Shown here piece by piece: positions 26,691 through 35,049 of a stretch of 64,000 bases of DNA. The position numbers and the translations under genes are program-made. How positions within the stretch are numbered: the stretch's first letter is position 1; every line of letters starts with the position of its first letter. The notes beneath the pieces are model-generated. The model did not search any database. It worked only from the letters and a program-made list of their open reading frames with translations, and was not told the DNA's origin. The stretch spans positions 1 to 64,000 of the forward strand of contig CAMYIZ010000065.1 in NCBI GenBank assembly GCA_947258585.1. Direction: 5' to 3'. The stretch is from an uncultured Haliea sp. GTDB taxonomy: Bacteria; Pseudomonadota; Gammaproteobacteria; Pseudomonadales; Halieaceae.

Positions 26691-27446
26691 TCACGCGTGC
26701 AGATTCGCTCCACCACTCACGAAAAAAGTTTGGCCGGTGATATATTCGGCCGCCGGTGAGGCTAGGAAACGCATGAGTGCGACATAGTCTTCGCTTTGCA
26801 CCGCCCTTCCACTAGGATTCTTTTGCGCCGACTGAGCTACGAGACTGCTCGCATTATTCCCGAAGACTGCACGTACGGCATCTGTCTCGACAATTCCCGG
26901 CGCGATGCTGTTGATCCGGATACCGCGCGGGGCCAACTCCACTGCCATGTAACGCACGAGGCTTTCCGCAAGCGCTTTGCTGACACCGACAGCGACATAG
27001 TTCTCGATCACCGTGCGGCCTCCGCGGCTTGTTAAATAAAAAATAGTGCTGCCGCGAACTAGCAGGCCCGCCAGCGCCTGAGTGATATACAGCAGGGACA
27101 GGCCATTCACCGACACCGCCTTGTCGAAACGCGCGGGCTCTGCGTCGAGGATGCTGGTCGGGTAAGCCATGACAGCGCTGTGCACAAGCTGATCGACGCG
27201 GCCGGCTACTTGTCGTACGGCTTGCGCAATCGCCGTGCAGCCTGCTGGCGTCGACACATCCGCCTTGACCAGTGTGCAGCTTCCGCTTTCGTTCAGGATG
27301 CGTCGTTCCGCCTCATCCGCGACGGCATCATCGTTAGCGTAGTTAATGAATACGTGATTGCCGTCGCGCGCAAATGCGCTTGCGATTTCCAGCCCGATTC
27401 CCCGCGAACCGCCAAGAACAAGTGTCGCCAAAATTAAATACCTCAC
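26691..27446 (-). CDS. SDR, FabL-like enoyl-reductase type (YX6K)
   Basis: A 251-aa SDR. The Rossmann start is LVLGGSRGIGLEIASAFAR, NYAND is at the end of beta2 and the C-terminus is ITGQTFFVSGGANLHA. The active-site block is ENYVAVGVSKALAESL: the classical Y-x3-K is absent (Val in place of Tyr), but a Tyr six residues before the Lys gives the Y-x6-K arrangement of FabL/FabI enoyl-ACP reductases. RYMAVELAPRGIRIN follows as in FabL. The N-terminus MRYLILATLVLGG is a little long and the true start could be internal. It likely reduces an enoyl thioester; the substrate in this island is unknown. Confidence 0.78.
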   Translation of the reverse strand: MRYLILATLVLGGSRGIGLEIASAFARDGNHVFINYANDDAVADEAERRILNESGSCTLVKADVSTPAGCTAIAQAVRQVAGRVDQLVHSAVMAYPTSILDAEPARFDKAVSVNGLSLLYITQALAGLLVRGSTIFYLTSRGGRTVIENYVAVGVSKALAESLVRYMAVELAPRGIRINSIAPGIVETDAVRAVFGNNASSLVAQSAQKNPSGRAVQSEDYVALMRFLASPAAEYITGQTFFVSGGANLHA

Positions 27447-27642
27447 ATTTTATGCAATTTTCTTATAATTCGAGTTTATACATCCGGTGCGCGATCTAGA
27501 TGAGACGGGGCTTCAGCGCGATAGCGAACCGACGCAAGTCAATGCGGAGGCGCGGGGACAGCACCCAAGCCGCGCCTGGTCGAGCGTATTCTCTCTTGCG
27601 GAGGTCATCGTCGAGTCGCGGCAGGAAAAACGTCCGGAGATC

Positions 27643-28365
27643 TCAGTCGCCGACCCGGAAGTCAGGAAACACGTCGTCGGGAAGTGACGCCACGCGCCTT
27701 TTCGCGGCCTGTACGTGCTGTTTGCCAACCCGGGCGGCGCGGATCGCATCGCCATTGAGTACCGCGTCAATAATTCGCAGGTACTCGTCGATCACCTGCT
27801 GTCGCTGCTCGTTGTCGAGATAGGGAAATGACTGAAGGCGCAGAAGGTGTAGCTGTGCCGTGGGCATGATGTAGGGCAGCTCAACGTTGCCACCGAGTTC
27901 CATTAGGGTCTGGTACAGGTGCTGACGCTTGCCAACGAAGGTCACATCGTTAACGCTGCCACGTTGGAACTTTTCGATCCACTGCAGAATGTCCGCCAGC
28001 GGTTGTGTCGAAACCCCGACTGCGACGGCCTCTGCAGCCAGCTTGGCCATCAACGAGGTCAAGGGTTCAAGGACCGTCAACAGGTCGGCGGCTTCCTTGC
28101 GGGAAAATGCGCGAATGTGCGCACCACGGAAAGGTATCTGCCTGAGTATGCCCTTGCCATGCAGCCGCTTGAGGGCCTCGCGTACTGGGCCACGAGAGAT
28201 ATTCAGGGTCGCGATCAGGTCCGCCTCCACCAGCTTCTGCCCGGGCACATAGCGACCGTTGTAGAGCCCTTCCTGAATCCAGTTGACGATAATATCCGGT
28301 GAATTGCCGCCTTTATTCACGCGTTTCTTTGATTTTCCCAGCTCCGTTTTTTGCAACCCGCTCAT
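27643..28365 (-). CDS. GntR-family regulator, FadR/FCD subfamily (2)
   Basis: A 240-aa GntR/FCD regulator, similar in plan to the one at 24850. The winged helix (about 20-85) contains GQKLVEADLIATLNISRGPV and EALKRLHGKGIL; an FCD-like helical domain runs to the end. Both carry the near-identical GRYVPGQ.L.EADL segment, suggesting related DNA specificity. It lies 89 bp downstream of the acyl-CoA ligase gene on the same strand and could be co-transcribed with it or have its own promoter. Confidence 0.87.
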   Translation of the reverse strand: MSGLQKTELGKSKKRVNKGGNSPDIIVNWIQEGLYNGRYVPGQKLVEADLIATLNISRGPVREALKRLHGKGILRQIPFRGAHIRAFSRKEAADLLTVLEPLTSLMAKLAAEAVAVGVSTQPLADILQWIEKFQRGSVNDVTFVGKRQHLYQTLMELGGNVELPYIMPTAQLHLLRLQSFPYLDNEQRQQVIDEYLRIIDAVLNGDAIRAARVGKQHVQAAKRRVASLPDDVFPDFRVGD

Positions 28366-28454
28366 CCACTAATTCCCCCGCATCCTGTCAACGCGAATGT
28401 AAAAGAAATTTTCCCATCTGGAATATTAACAGGGCAAGCGACTCTTGGCAGTAA

Positions 28455-29993
28455 CTACCGGGGCTTGAGGAATGCGCCGGGATCTATTAGAGTCATTTCA
28501 TCGCGCAACTGCCTCTTAAGCACCTTCCCGCTGGCATTCCGCGGCAGGTCGCCCACAAGATAATAGTACTTGGGTCGCTTGAAACGCGCCAGGCGCGCCA
28601 GGCAGAGGTCGTCCAGGGCCGCGAGATCCGGCACTGACCCGGGCGACGCCACTACGATGGCAAGTACGCTTTCACCCCATTCTGCATCCGGCAGGCCGAT
28701 GACGGCGATATCGGCGATATCGCTCGACTCATGCAGCACGTCCTCAACCTCACGGGCGTAGATATTCATGCCTCCGGAGATGATCACATCCTTTTTCCGA
28801 TCCAGCAGTGTGAGATAGCCTTCATCGTCCAGACGGCCGATGTCGCCAGTGCGAAGCCAGCCCGCAACCACCGTTTCCGCAGTGGCATCCGGCCGGTTCA
28901 GATACCCTTGCATGACGGTTGCGCCGCTGACAGCAATCTCGCCGGTCGCGCCGGGAGCCAGTGGCTGGCCTTCATCATTGAGCACGGCGATCCGCAGGCC
29001 TGTTCGCACAATACCCACGGATGCCAAGCGGTCCTCGCGTTGCTCGCGGATACACTGAGCGATCATGGTCTTACTCATGGCCGTGATGGTACAGGGGCTT
29101 TCGCCCTGGCCGTAGCCGTTCCACAGTTTTGCCCCGAACATCGCGTAACCGGTACGCAGGTCCGCCGGGGTGATCGGAGCTGCGCCCAGTAGCACCGCCT
29201 TCACGTTGTCCAGGTTTGCGTGCACAAGTGCCTGATAGCGATCGAGACGCCGCAGGAGTGTAGGCGGCATGAAGAAGGAGAGCTTCGGATAATGATTGAT
29301 CAGAGTGGCGAGTTCCGCAGCTTCGAAGCCGCCACTCTCTGGCAGGACATTGTTGCCGGCCTTGGCTACGAAAGACAATCCGAACAGGCCCGACGCGTGG
29401 GAGGTCGCCGCCAGGTGGAGCAGCGCATCGTGCTCTCCCAGAGAGTCGATATCGGCATAGTAGGCCAGCGTCATGGCCATGAGATTGCCGTGGGAAAGCA
29501 TTGCCCCCTTGGGTTTACCGGTGGTGCCGCTGGTGTAGAAGATCCAGGCCAGGTCACTTGTCTGCCGATCCGCGATAGCCGCGGTCGGTGACTGCAGCGC
29601 GACATGGTAGTCCGCGCTGCGAGGAACCAGAATGGCCACGTCGTCGAGGAGTGCTTGCAGTTCCGCGGCCTGCTCCGCGCTTGTGAATACCAGCCGCGCG
29701 CCGCAGTCCCGCACCATGAAAGCAAGCTCTCTCGCACTGAGTTTGGCATTCATCGGGGCCGCGGCCAGTCCGGCATGCCAGGTTGCATAGAGTATTTCCA
29801 GGTATTCAGGGCAATTCGGGGTAGTGATCGCAACCGTCATGCTGTCGCCAGCATGGTTCCTGATAGCGGAAGCGAGGCGGGCCGTGCGCTCCCCGAGCTG
29901 CGAGTAATCAAAGACTGCGTGGCACCCAACGGAGACCGCAGGTCGTTTGGGGTAACTCAGGGCTGTGTTTTCCAGCAGCTGTGCGACATTCAT
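28455..29993 (-). CDS. acyl-CoA synthetase (AMP-forming), second copy
   Basis: A 512-aa ANL ligase. The phosphate loop is FYTSGTTGKPKGAM near 170-183, then GYGQGESPCTIT, GWLRTGDIGRLDDEG, GGMNIYAREVED and LPRNASGKVLKRQLR with the catalytic Lys. It is clearly a different lineage from the ligase at 16372 but of the same general acyl/aryl class. Its ATG overlaps the thiolase stop by 4 bases (ATGA on the minus strand), so the two are translationally coupled and probably act in sequence. Confidence 0.87.
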   Translation of the reverse strand: MNVAQLLENTALSYPKRPAVSVGCHAVFDYSQLGERTARLASAIRNHAGDSMTVAITTPNCPEYLEILYATWHAGLAAAPMNAKLSARELAFMVRDCGARLVFTSAEQAAELQALLDDVAILVPRSADYHVALQSPTAAIADRQTSDLAWIFYTSGTTGKPKGAMLSHGNLMAMTLAYYADIDSLGEHDALLHLAATSHASGLFGLSFVAKAGNNVLPESGGFEAAELATLINHYPKLSFFMPPTLLRRLDRYQALVHANLDNVKAVLLGAAPITPADLRTGYAMFGAKLWNGYGQGESPCTITAMSKTMIAQCIREQREDRLASVGIVRTGLRIAVLNDEGQPLAPGATGEIAVSGATVMQGYLNRPDATAETVVAGWLRTGDIGRLDDEGYLTLLDRKKDVIISGGMNIYAREVEDVLHESSDIADIAVIGLPDAEWGESVLAIVVASPGSVPDLAALDDLCLARLARFKRPKYYYLVGDLPRNASGKVLKRQLRDEMTLIDPGAFLKPR

Positions 29994-31234
29994 CTGCAGG
30001 CTTCCAGGATGCTGACAACTACCGCGGCCTCTTCGATACCCATCAAACCGCCGCCATTTTCCTGCAGGGCCAGTTTTGCCCCAGCGACCTGGCGCGGACC
30101 CGCTTCACCGCGCAGTTGCGTCACCAACTCGTGAATTTGTGCAAGGCCCGTTGCCCCTATGGGATGACCCTTGGATTCTAATCCCCCCGAGGGATTGAAA
30201 GGTATGCGCCCTCCAAGAGTGGTTTCCCCCCTCTCCGCGCCGGGGCCGCCCTCGCCGAAGTCGAAGAACCCCATATTCTCGCTCTGCTGGATCTCGCCAA
30301 AGGCGGTGGCATCGTGGCATTCCGCGACGTCTATATCCGCCGGCGCCACGCCTGCCGTCTCGTAGGCCCTGAGAGCGGCGCGGCGGGAGATATGTTTCTC
30401 GATCTCGGTGTGCTCCCGGCGTCCCCCGTTCATCAAGCAGCACGCCCGTACCTTTACCGCCCGACCCGGATGTGCCATGCGCTTGAGTGCCGATTCGCTG
30501 CAGAGTATCGCGGCGGCGGCACCGTCGCTAATTGGCGAGCACATTGGCAGTGTAAACGGCCAGGCGATCAACCGGCTGGCCAGTACCTCGTCGATGGTGA
30601 AGGGTTTGCGGTACTGAGACAGCGGGTTTGCAACCGAATGGCGGTGGTTCTTGGCGGCCACGGCGGCGATCTGCCGCTGGGTCGTGCCGAAACGTCCCAT
30701 GTGGTATTTGGCAAAGGCGGCGTAGATGTCCATGAACACGGTGCGTGTGCTCTCGCGCGCCGCTTCTTCTTCGGGCGTGGGTACAGCGGCAGACATCGCT
30801 TCCAGCCTGTCCACAGTATTCTCGCTGTTGGCGCGGTCCCAGCTACCCTGGAACGCTGCCATGGAAAGGGTCGAGTCCGTGTGGCACATCTTTTCAGCGC
30901 CGATGGCGAGGGCGATATCCACCTGCCCCGCCTGTATCTGGGTCATGGCGATATGAAAGGCCGTGGAGGCACTGGCACAGGCGTTCTCCACATTGATGAT
31001 AGGCACGCTGTCGAATGGCAGTCCGGACAGGGCAACCTGCCCGCGAATACCGAACTGCCCCTCCATGGCACCTTGAGTCGCGTTAGCGAAGGTAATTGCG
31101 CCGATATCGTCGTGCGACAGAACGGCATCCCGAAGTGTCAGGCGCACGGCTTCCTCTGTCAAATCAGTCAACGACCGATTCAGGAAGCGCCCGAATGGCG
31201 TCATGCCTACTCCGATTATGTATACATCGCTCAT
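29990..31234 (-). CDS. SCP-x/lipid-transfer-type thiolase
   Basis: A 414-aa thiolase-superfamily protein of the SCP-x-like (non-FadA) kind. The start at 31234 (MSDVYIIG) is set by GGCGGA just upstream; an ATG 13 codons earlier is less likely. Cys86 is in NVENACASAS, a His is in AECHDATAFGE and the general-base His is in SKGHPIGATG. Such enzymes cleave branched or steroid side-chain beta-ketoacyl-CoAs, or act as retro-aldolases when a DUF35/MaoC partner is present. No such partner is seen here. Divergent from the second SurE gene across a 120-bp control region. Confidence 0.85.
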   Translation of the reverse strand: MSDVYIIGVGMTPFGRFLNRSLTDLTEEAVRLTLRDAVLSHDDIGAITFANATQGAMEGQFGIRGQVALSGLPFDSVPIINVENACASASTAFHIAMTQIQAGQVDIALAIGAEKMCHTDSTLSMAAFQGSWDRANSENTVDRLEAMSAAVPTPEEEAARESTRTVFMDIYAAFAKYHMGRFGTTQRQIAAVAAKNHRHSVANPLSQYRKPFTIDEVLASRLIAWPFTLPMCSPISDGAAAAILCSESALKRMAHPGRAVKVRACCLMNGGRREHTEIEKHISRRAALRAYETAGVAPADIDVAECHDATAFGEIQQSENMGFFDFGEGGPGAERGETTLGGRIPFNPSGGLESKGHPIGATGLAQIHELVTQLRGEAGPRQVAGAKLALQENGGGLMGIEEAAVVVSILEACR

Positions 31235-31262
31235 GTTGTTCCGCCTTTGTGATGACGAATTA

Positions 31263-31273
31263 TTGTATGACAA
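31263..31273. promoter_or_regulatory. GntR/FadR-type operator in divergent promoter
   Basis: TTGTATGACAA (TTGT-N3-ACAA) lies in the 120-bp gap between the divergent thiolase and SurE2 genes, 28 bp before the thiolase start and 81 bp before SurE2. It is the fifth site of this class in the island and could control both directions. Confidence 0.6.
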
Positions 31274-31354
31274 AATAGTAGTAATGTACCATGCTTGCGT
31301 GATTGCTTATCAACTGCGCCGGTGCATGCCGCGCATCGTCCTGGAGAGAATACA

Positions 31355-32134
31355 ATGACTCGACTCGCCAACCACCGGGTGCTGATCGTCAACGATGACG
31401 GTATCCATGCCCCAGGCATACGACTGCTCGAAAAAGCAGTAAGAGAGCACTGTGATGACGTCTGGGTGGTCGCGCCGGATGAGGAAAAATCCGGAGCCTC
31501 CCACTCGGTCTCTATGCACGTTCCCATTCGTCTCAGGCAGCTAGACGACCGGCATATCGCGATCAAGGGATCGCCCACCGACTGTGTCCTGATGGCGCTG
31601 CGGGAGATCATGCAAGAGCTGCCGACGCTGGTGCTCGCGGGCATCAATCGAGGCGGTAATCTCGCGGATGAGATTCACTACTCCGGCACAATCGCGGTCG
31701 CCATGGAGGCGGCGCTGATGGGCATTCCCTCCATTGCACTCAGCCAGGTATTCGAGCGTGGCGCCGATGTGCCCTGGGACACCTCGGAACGTTATATCGT
31801 ACCCGTCGTCGAGCAGATACTTGAGCGTGGGATAGCCGCCGGCTCCTTCGTCAACATTAATTTCCCACCGGTCACCCCCGACGCGGTCAGCGGAGTTCAG
31901 GTCGTGTCCATGGGCCGGCGTCCGCCCGGCGCGTTCAAAACCGAAGGCCGAGTGGATAACCGGCAGATACCGTATTACTGGGTTCACCTGGAACCGGATG
32001 CGGGCGGCGATGCGGACGGCACTGATCTGCGCGCGATGGCGGATGGGGCGATCTCCGTCTGCCCACTGCAGGTGGATATGACAAACCGCGCGATGTTCGC
32101 GGCTCTCTCCGGCATGACACTGAATCGCGATTAA
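31355..32134 (+). CDS. SurE-family phosphatase (copy 2)
   Basis: A 259-aa SurE paralogue of the one at 12781; the two align along their length by eye. The start at 31355 (MTRLANHR) follows GGAGAG and matches the family N-terminus. Motifs are VNDDGIHAPG, SGASHSVSM, AGINRGGNLADEIHYSGT and NINFP. It is not beside pcm or nlpD. As with copy 1 it is divergent from a catabolic operon and next to an operator-like palindrome, which ties both copies to the pathway. Confidence 0.85.
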   Translation: MTRLANHRVLIVNDDGIHAPGIRLLEKAVREHCDDVWVVAPDEEKSGASHSVSMHVPIRLRQLDDRHIAIKGSPTDCVLMALREIMQELPTLVLAGINRGGNLADEIHYSGTIAVAMEAALMGIPSIALSQVFERGADVPWDTSERYIVPVVEQILERGIAAGSFVNINFPPVTPDAVSGVQVVSMGRRPPGAFKTEGRVDNRQIPYYWVHLEPDAGGDADGTDLRAMADGAISVCPLQVDMTNRAMFAALSGMTLNRD

Positions 32135-32231
32135 CACGGTATGTAGCAAAAATGGTGGCGCAGGCGGCTGGCCAGCTGTGCCTGGCCTTTGTCACTCAGA
32201 ACCCGATAAGCTGACTATGTGACCCACGTCA

Positions 32232-32357
32232 CTACCCAGCGCAGCGGGGAGTTGTATCCTTGTACTTCGGCGCGTCCTTGGCCCCGCGGATAGAGCAGGC
32301 GGCGTCCCATATCCAGGATTCGAGGGACTTGTTTATTTCGGACTTTATTTTTGCCAT
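32232..32357 (-). pseudogene. hsdM remnant (type I R-M methyltransferase N-terminus)
   Basis: The 41-aa frame starting at 32357 reads MAKIKSEINKSLESWIWDAA and then CSIRGAKDAPKYKD, the characteristic N-terminus of one class of type I modification subunits (usually about 500 aa or more). Similarity stops after KYKD, and the frame ends a few codons later. No specificity or restriction subunit is present. It is a truncated relic, likely of a defence cassette once carried by the island. Identification is from memory of the family signature. Confidence 0.6.
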
Positions 32358-32845
32358 GCAGTGTTCAGACCCAGCGACTACCACGAAAGGCTGTCGATTA
32401 TAGATGTAAATATCCACCGGGTTATGCCTTTTTAGTATTAGCATCCCAGCTGTCTGATGGAAGTTCAATAGCCACAGTGTACCCATTGAATTCCATTCCA
32501 GTCCATTCCTGGTGGCTGCCGGCATGATGGTTTAGGATATTCGTCGTCGCAAAATGTTCCCGATATCTTCTTTGGAATAGTAGAAATGGCTGCGCCCACT
32601 CCTAACCTTGAGTTGGGCTAACCTTCAATCTGGGTTCCCTAGCGACTAGAACGGGACAATGTCAGGCGATCCAAGGCTCAGGATAAAAGGGATCCAACTT
32701 CAGACTCTGCGAGCCCTCCTGCACGCTCGTCTGTCACAGCTATCAATCAGGACAGCATCGACAGTGACAACAACGGAAACATCCGCGGCGCCTACTTCAA
32801 TACCACCGATAAGTCTACCAAAAACCCCGCCCGCCCTGGGTTGGG

Positions 32846-32870
32846 TAAGTGGTGCCAGTGGCACCACTTA
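32846..32870. repeat. perfect palindrome, 11-bp arms
   Basis: TAAGTGGTGCC and GGCACCACTTA flank a 3-bp spacer. The TGGTGCCA core resembles an inverted repeat upstream of the GntR gene near 25596-25623. It could be an operator or a hairpin; no T-tract follows. Confidence 0.5.
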
Positions 32871-33199
32871 GTCCGTCGAGAGCTGACGGGGTTTCCAGCC
32901 GGAACCGTCGCAATCCGTCGCGCCTAACCGCAAGTGCTTCCATTTGAACCAAAAGCCCCGACCTGTAGTGACGGGGTTTCCAGTTCTCCCGGCCGTGGTC
33001 CTCGCTTTGAGAGCCATCAGTTGTCGCCTGCGTGCCGATGCCAGCCCAAGTCACTGCCAAGCGCAGCGGGTAGTGACGTGGGCGCAGCGCCCCGTCCCCG
33101 AAACCGGAACTCCGCCTCACTCACAGCCGCTCCTTCGCCGAATATTCGCCTGGCGCGGCCTGGCTTGTCGCATTCCCACGCAATCCGTCTCTCCCCAAA

Positions 33200-33248
33200 G
33201 TGGTTACACTGTAACCACAAACCCCGTCGCACTTGGGCGGGGTTTTTT
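33200..33248 (+). terminator. palindrome followed by rho-independent terminator
   Basis: GTGGTTAC/GTAACCAC (8-bp arms, 3-bp spacer, 33200-33218) runs straight into AACCCCG ... CGGGGTT followed by six T in total (33220-33248). The second element is a convincing plus-strand terminator, which suggests a transcript, perhaps a small RNA, ends here. No start for such an RNA was identified. Confidence 0.6.
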
Positions 33249-33843
33249 ATCCCGCCATCCGTTGACAGGGCTTTCTGTGACAGCCATATTATCCGTTGTG
33301 GTAGAGTCCCTTCAGCACTAGAAATTACCCGTGGCCACTACGGAAAAGTGGCAAGGAAGACCCCACCTTGCATTCGCAAACGGGGTAGGCAGATTCCAGT
33401 ATTGGCATCTGCTGAACGCGTCGCCCAGGGCCTTCCCCGACGCAACGGTCAGTAATGACCGGGCCCATCTTCGAACCACCACGGTGCCGGGTAACTAGGT
33501 CACCGACCCTTCCAATCCATCCCGCTTCCAGGGATTTTTTCAAACGCCGCAGTTTCTGTCGGGGGCCCCTGCCCTCGGCCACCGATTGCTTTTTTTAACC
33601 ACGCAACCACGCTGACGGTCAGCGTGTTCTGCCCAATCTACTCAGGAGGTAATTCCACCCCAGCCCCAGGCTGGATAACCGTTGGTTTGCACGGGCCAGT
33701 TTTCTGCGAAAACACACCTTGCTGTCTATGGCCAGACACATTCAGGTCAACCGGGATTGGTGTCCCGTGATCGTTCCGCCCAGCGGGCCTGCGCAGCTTC
33801 TGTTGCCAGGTGATCAGAAACACTCACCTATGGATACAGCACT

Positions 33844-34710
33844 ATGCGCGACCTGAACTACCAACTGAAAATGTTATGCCGGCACAGCCACGAAGGTAGC
33901 TTTGAAACCCGGGTAGGCCGGGAGCGACAACTGACGGCCATCGCCAACCAGCTGCACGAGCTTGGCTTCCGGCAGCTGCAGGCCACCTCCCTGAAGCAGA
34001 AGCATGTCAGGGCCTTGGTCGACCACTGGCAGAGGCAAAACCTCTCCCCCGGCACCATCAAGAACCGCATGAGCTGTTTACGCTGGTGGGCAGAGAAGGT
34101 TAACAGGCGGGCCGTGGTGGCCGGTTCCAACGACTTCTATGGCATACCGGACCGGCAGTTTGTGTCCGACCACAGCAAAGCCAAGAGCCTGGCCCGCGAG
34201 CAGCTCGACCAAGTCAAGGATGAACATGTGCGGATGAGCCTGCGGCTACAGAAGGCCTTCGGGCTCCGACGGGAGGAAGCCCTAAAAATCCGGCCCCGCT
34301 GGGCCGATCGGGGCGACCACCTGCACCTGAAAGCCAGCTGGACCAAGGGCGGCCGGGAACGCACCGTCCCCATCCGCACCAAGGAGCAGCGCGCCCTGCT
34401 GGAGCAGGCCAAACGCCTGGCCGGGGTGGGTGCCCTGATCCCCAGGGGGCGCAGCTATATCGAGCAGCTCAGGATCTACGAGCGCCACACAGCCAATGCG
34501 GGCCTATCGAAAATGCACGGCCTGCGCCATGCCTATGCCCAGCAGCGCTACCTGGAACTCACCGGCTGGCCTTCCCCCCATGGCGGCGGACCGAGCAAAA
34601 AGCAATTGACCCCGGCCCAACGACAGGCCGATCAGCTGGCACGCCTGGCCATCAGCAGGGAGCTGGGCCATGTCCGGGAGCAAATAACCGCAGTGTACCT
34701 GGGGAGATAG
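33844..34710 (+). CDS. tyrosine recombinase, integrase_1 type
   Basis: A 288-aa phage-integrase-like tyrosine recombinase. The SAM-like N-terminal domain (about 1-90, LSPGTIKNRMSCLRWW) precedes a catalytic domain with GLRREEAL (Arg I, about 142), MHGLRHAYAQQRY (H-x-x-R) and SRELGHVREQ followed by VYLGR (His and nucleophile Tyr285). Architecture fits the Pfam integrase-N/integrase_1 group found in proteobacterial islands. The ribosome binding site is weak. It lies 3 bases upstream of a small excisionase-like gene, so it belongs to the integration module, but it is of a different kind from the integrase beside the tRNA. Confidence 0.82.
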   Translation: MRDLNYQLKMLCRHSHEGSFETRVGRERQLTAIANQLHELGFRQLQATSLKQKHVRALVDHWQRQNLSPGTIKNRMSCLRWWAEKVNRRAVVAGSNDFYGIPDRQFVSDHSKAKSLAREQLDQVKDEHVRMSLRLQKAFGLRREEALKIRPRWADRGDHLHLKASWTKGGRERTVPIRTKEQRALLEQAKRLAGVGALIPRGRSYIEQLRIYERHTANAGLSKMHGLRHAYAQQRYLELTGWPSPHGGGPSKKQLTPAQRQADQLARLAISRELGHVREQITAVYLGR

Positions 34711-34713
34711 ACC

Positions 34714-35049
34714 ATGCAGATCCAGCCCCGCCTGATCCGACTCCGCGACGCCCCCGACTACCTGGGCATGGACCGCAACCGCTTTAACCGGGAGGTGCGC
34801 CCTGCCCTGACGGAACTTCGCATCGGCAGCCAGGGTGTCGCCTTCGACCGCCTTGAAATGGACGCCTAGGTGGACCAATATAAACGGTGCAACGGGCGTC
34901 CCGCACGACATCGAGGAGATGAACTATGGGACGCAATCGAAACTCCGGGCTGCGGAAGCGGGGTGGGATCTGGCATATCGACAAGCAGGTCCTCGGCCAT
35001 CGCATTCACCAAAGCACTGGAACGAGCGAACTCAAAACGGCGGAGCTGA
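34714..35049 (+). pseudogene. excisionase/AlpA-like small protein with in-frame amber codon
   Basis: From ATG 34714 the frame gives 51 residues (LRDAPDYLGMDRNRFNREVR, then VAFDRLEMDA) and a TAG at 34867-34869. Reading through the TAG, the same frame continues VDQYKRCNGRPA ... SGISTSRSS ... FTKALERANSKRRS to a TGA at 35047-35049. This matches, from memory, the small proteins that accompany such integrases, which have DAW at this place. A single TGG to TAG change explains it. The 3' part overlaps the integrase gene in another frame. The product is likely a 51-aa truncated DNA-binding protein. Confidence 0.65.

Larger units (their letters stand above)
32223..33082. repeat. segment bounded by 15-bp perfect inverted repeats
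   Basis: CCCACGTCACTACCC at 32223-32237 is the exact reverse complement of 33068-33082. Both ends also carry an AGCGCAGCGGG motif. The 860-bp interior contains the hsdM remnant and no transposase. It may be a MITE-like insertion or a pair of regulatory palindromes. Confidence 0.45.
32135..33843. other. 1.7 kb non-coding, palindrome-rich accessory stretch
   Basis: Between SurE2 and the first recombinase there is no intact gene. It contains an hsdM N-terminal remnant (minus strand, 32232-32357), two arms of a 15-bp inverted repeat (32223 and 33068), an 11-bp-arm palindrome at 32846-32870, an 8-bp-arm palindrome at 33200-33218, a duplicated TGACGGGGTTTCCAG (32884 and 32969), and terminator-like hairpins. 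It is probably the decayed junction between cargo and integration module. Confidence 0.55.

Noticed and set aside
32659-32871. Possible remnant of a small surface protein (INQDSIDSDNNGN-like text in one frame)
   Set aside because: The frame is short, ends in a palindrome and lacks a start site; similarity is too vague to call.
32820-33260. CRISPR array
   Set aside because: Repeats are few, unequal in length and irregularly spaced, with no cas genes.
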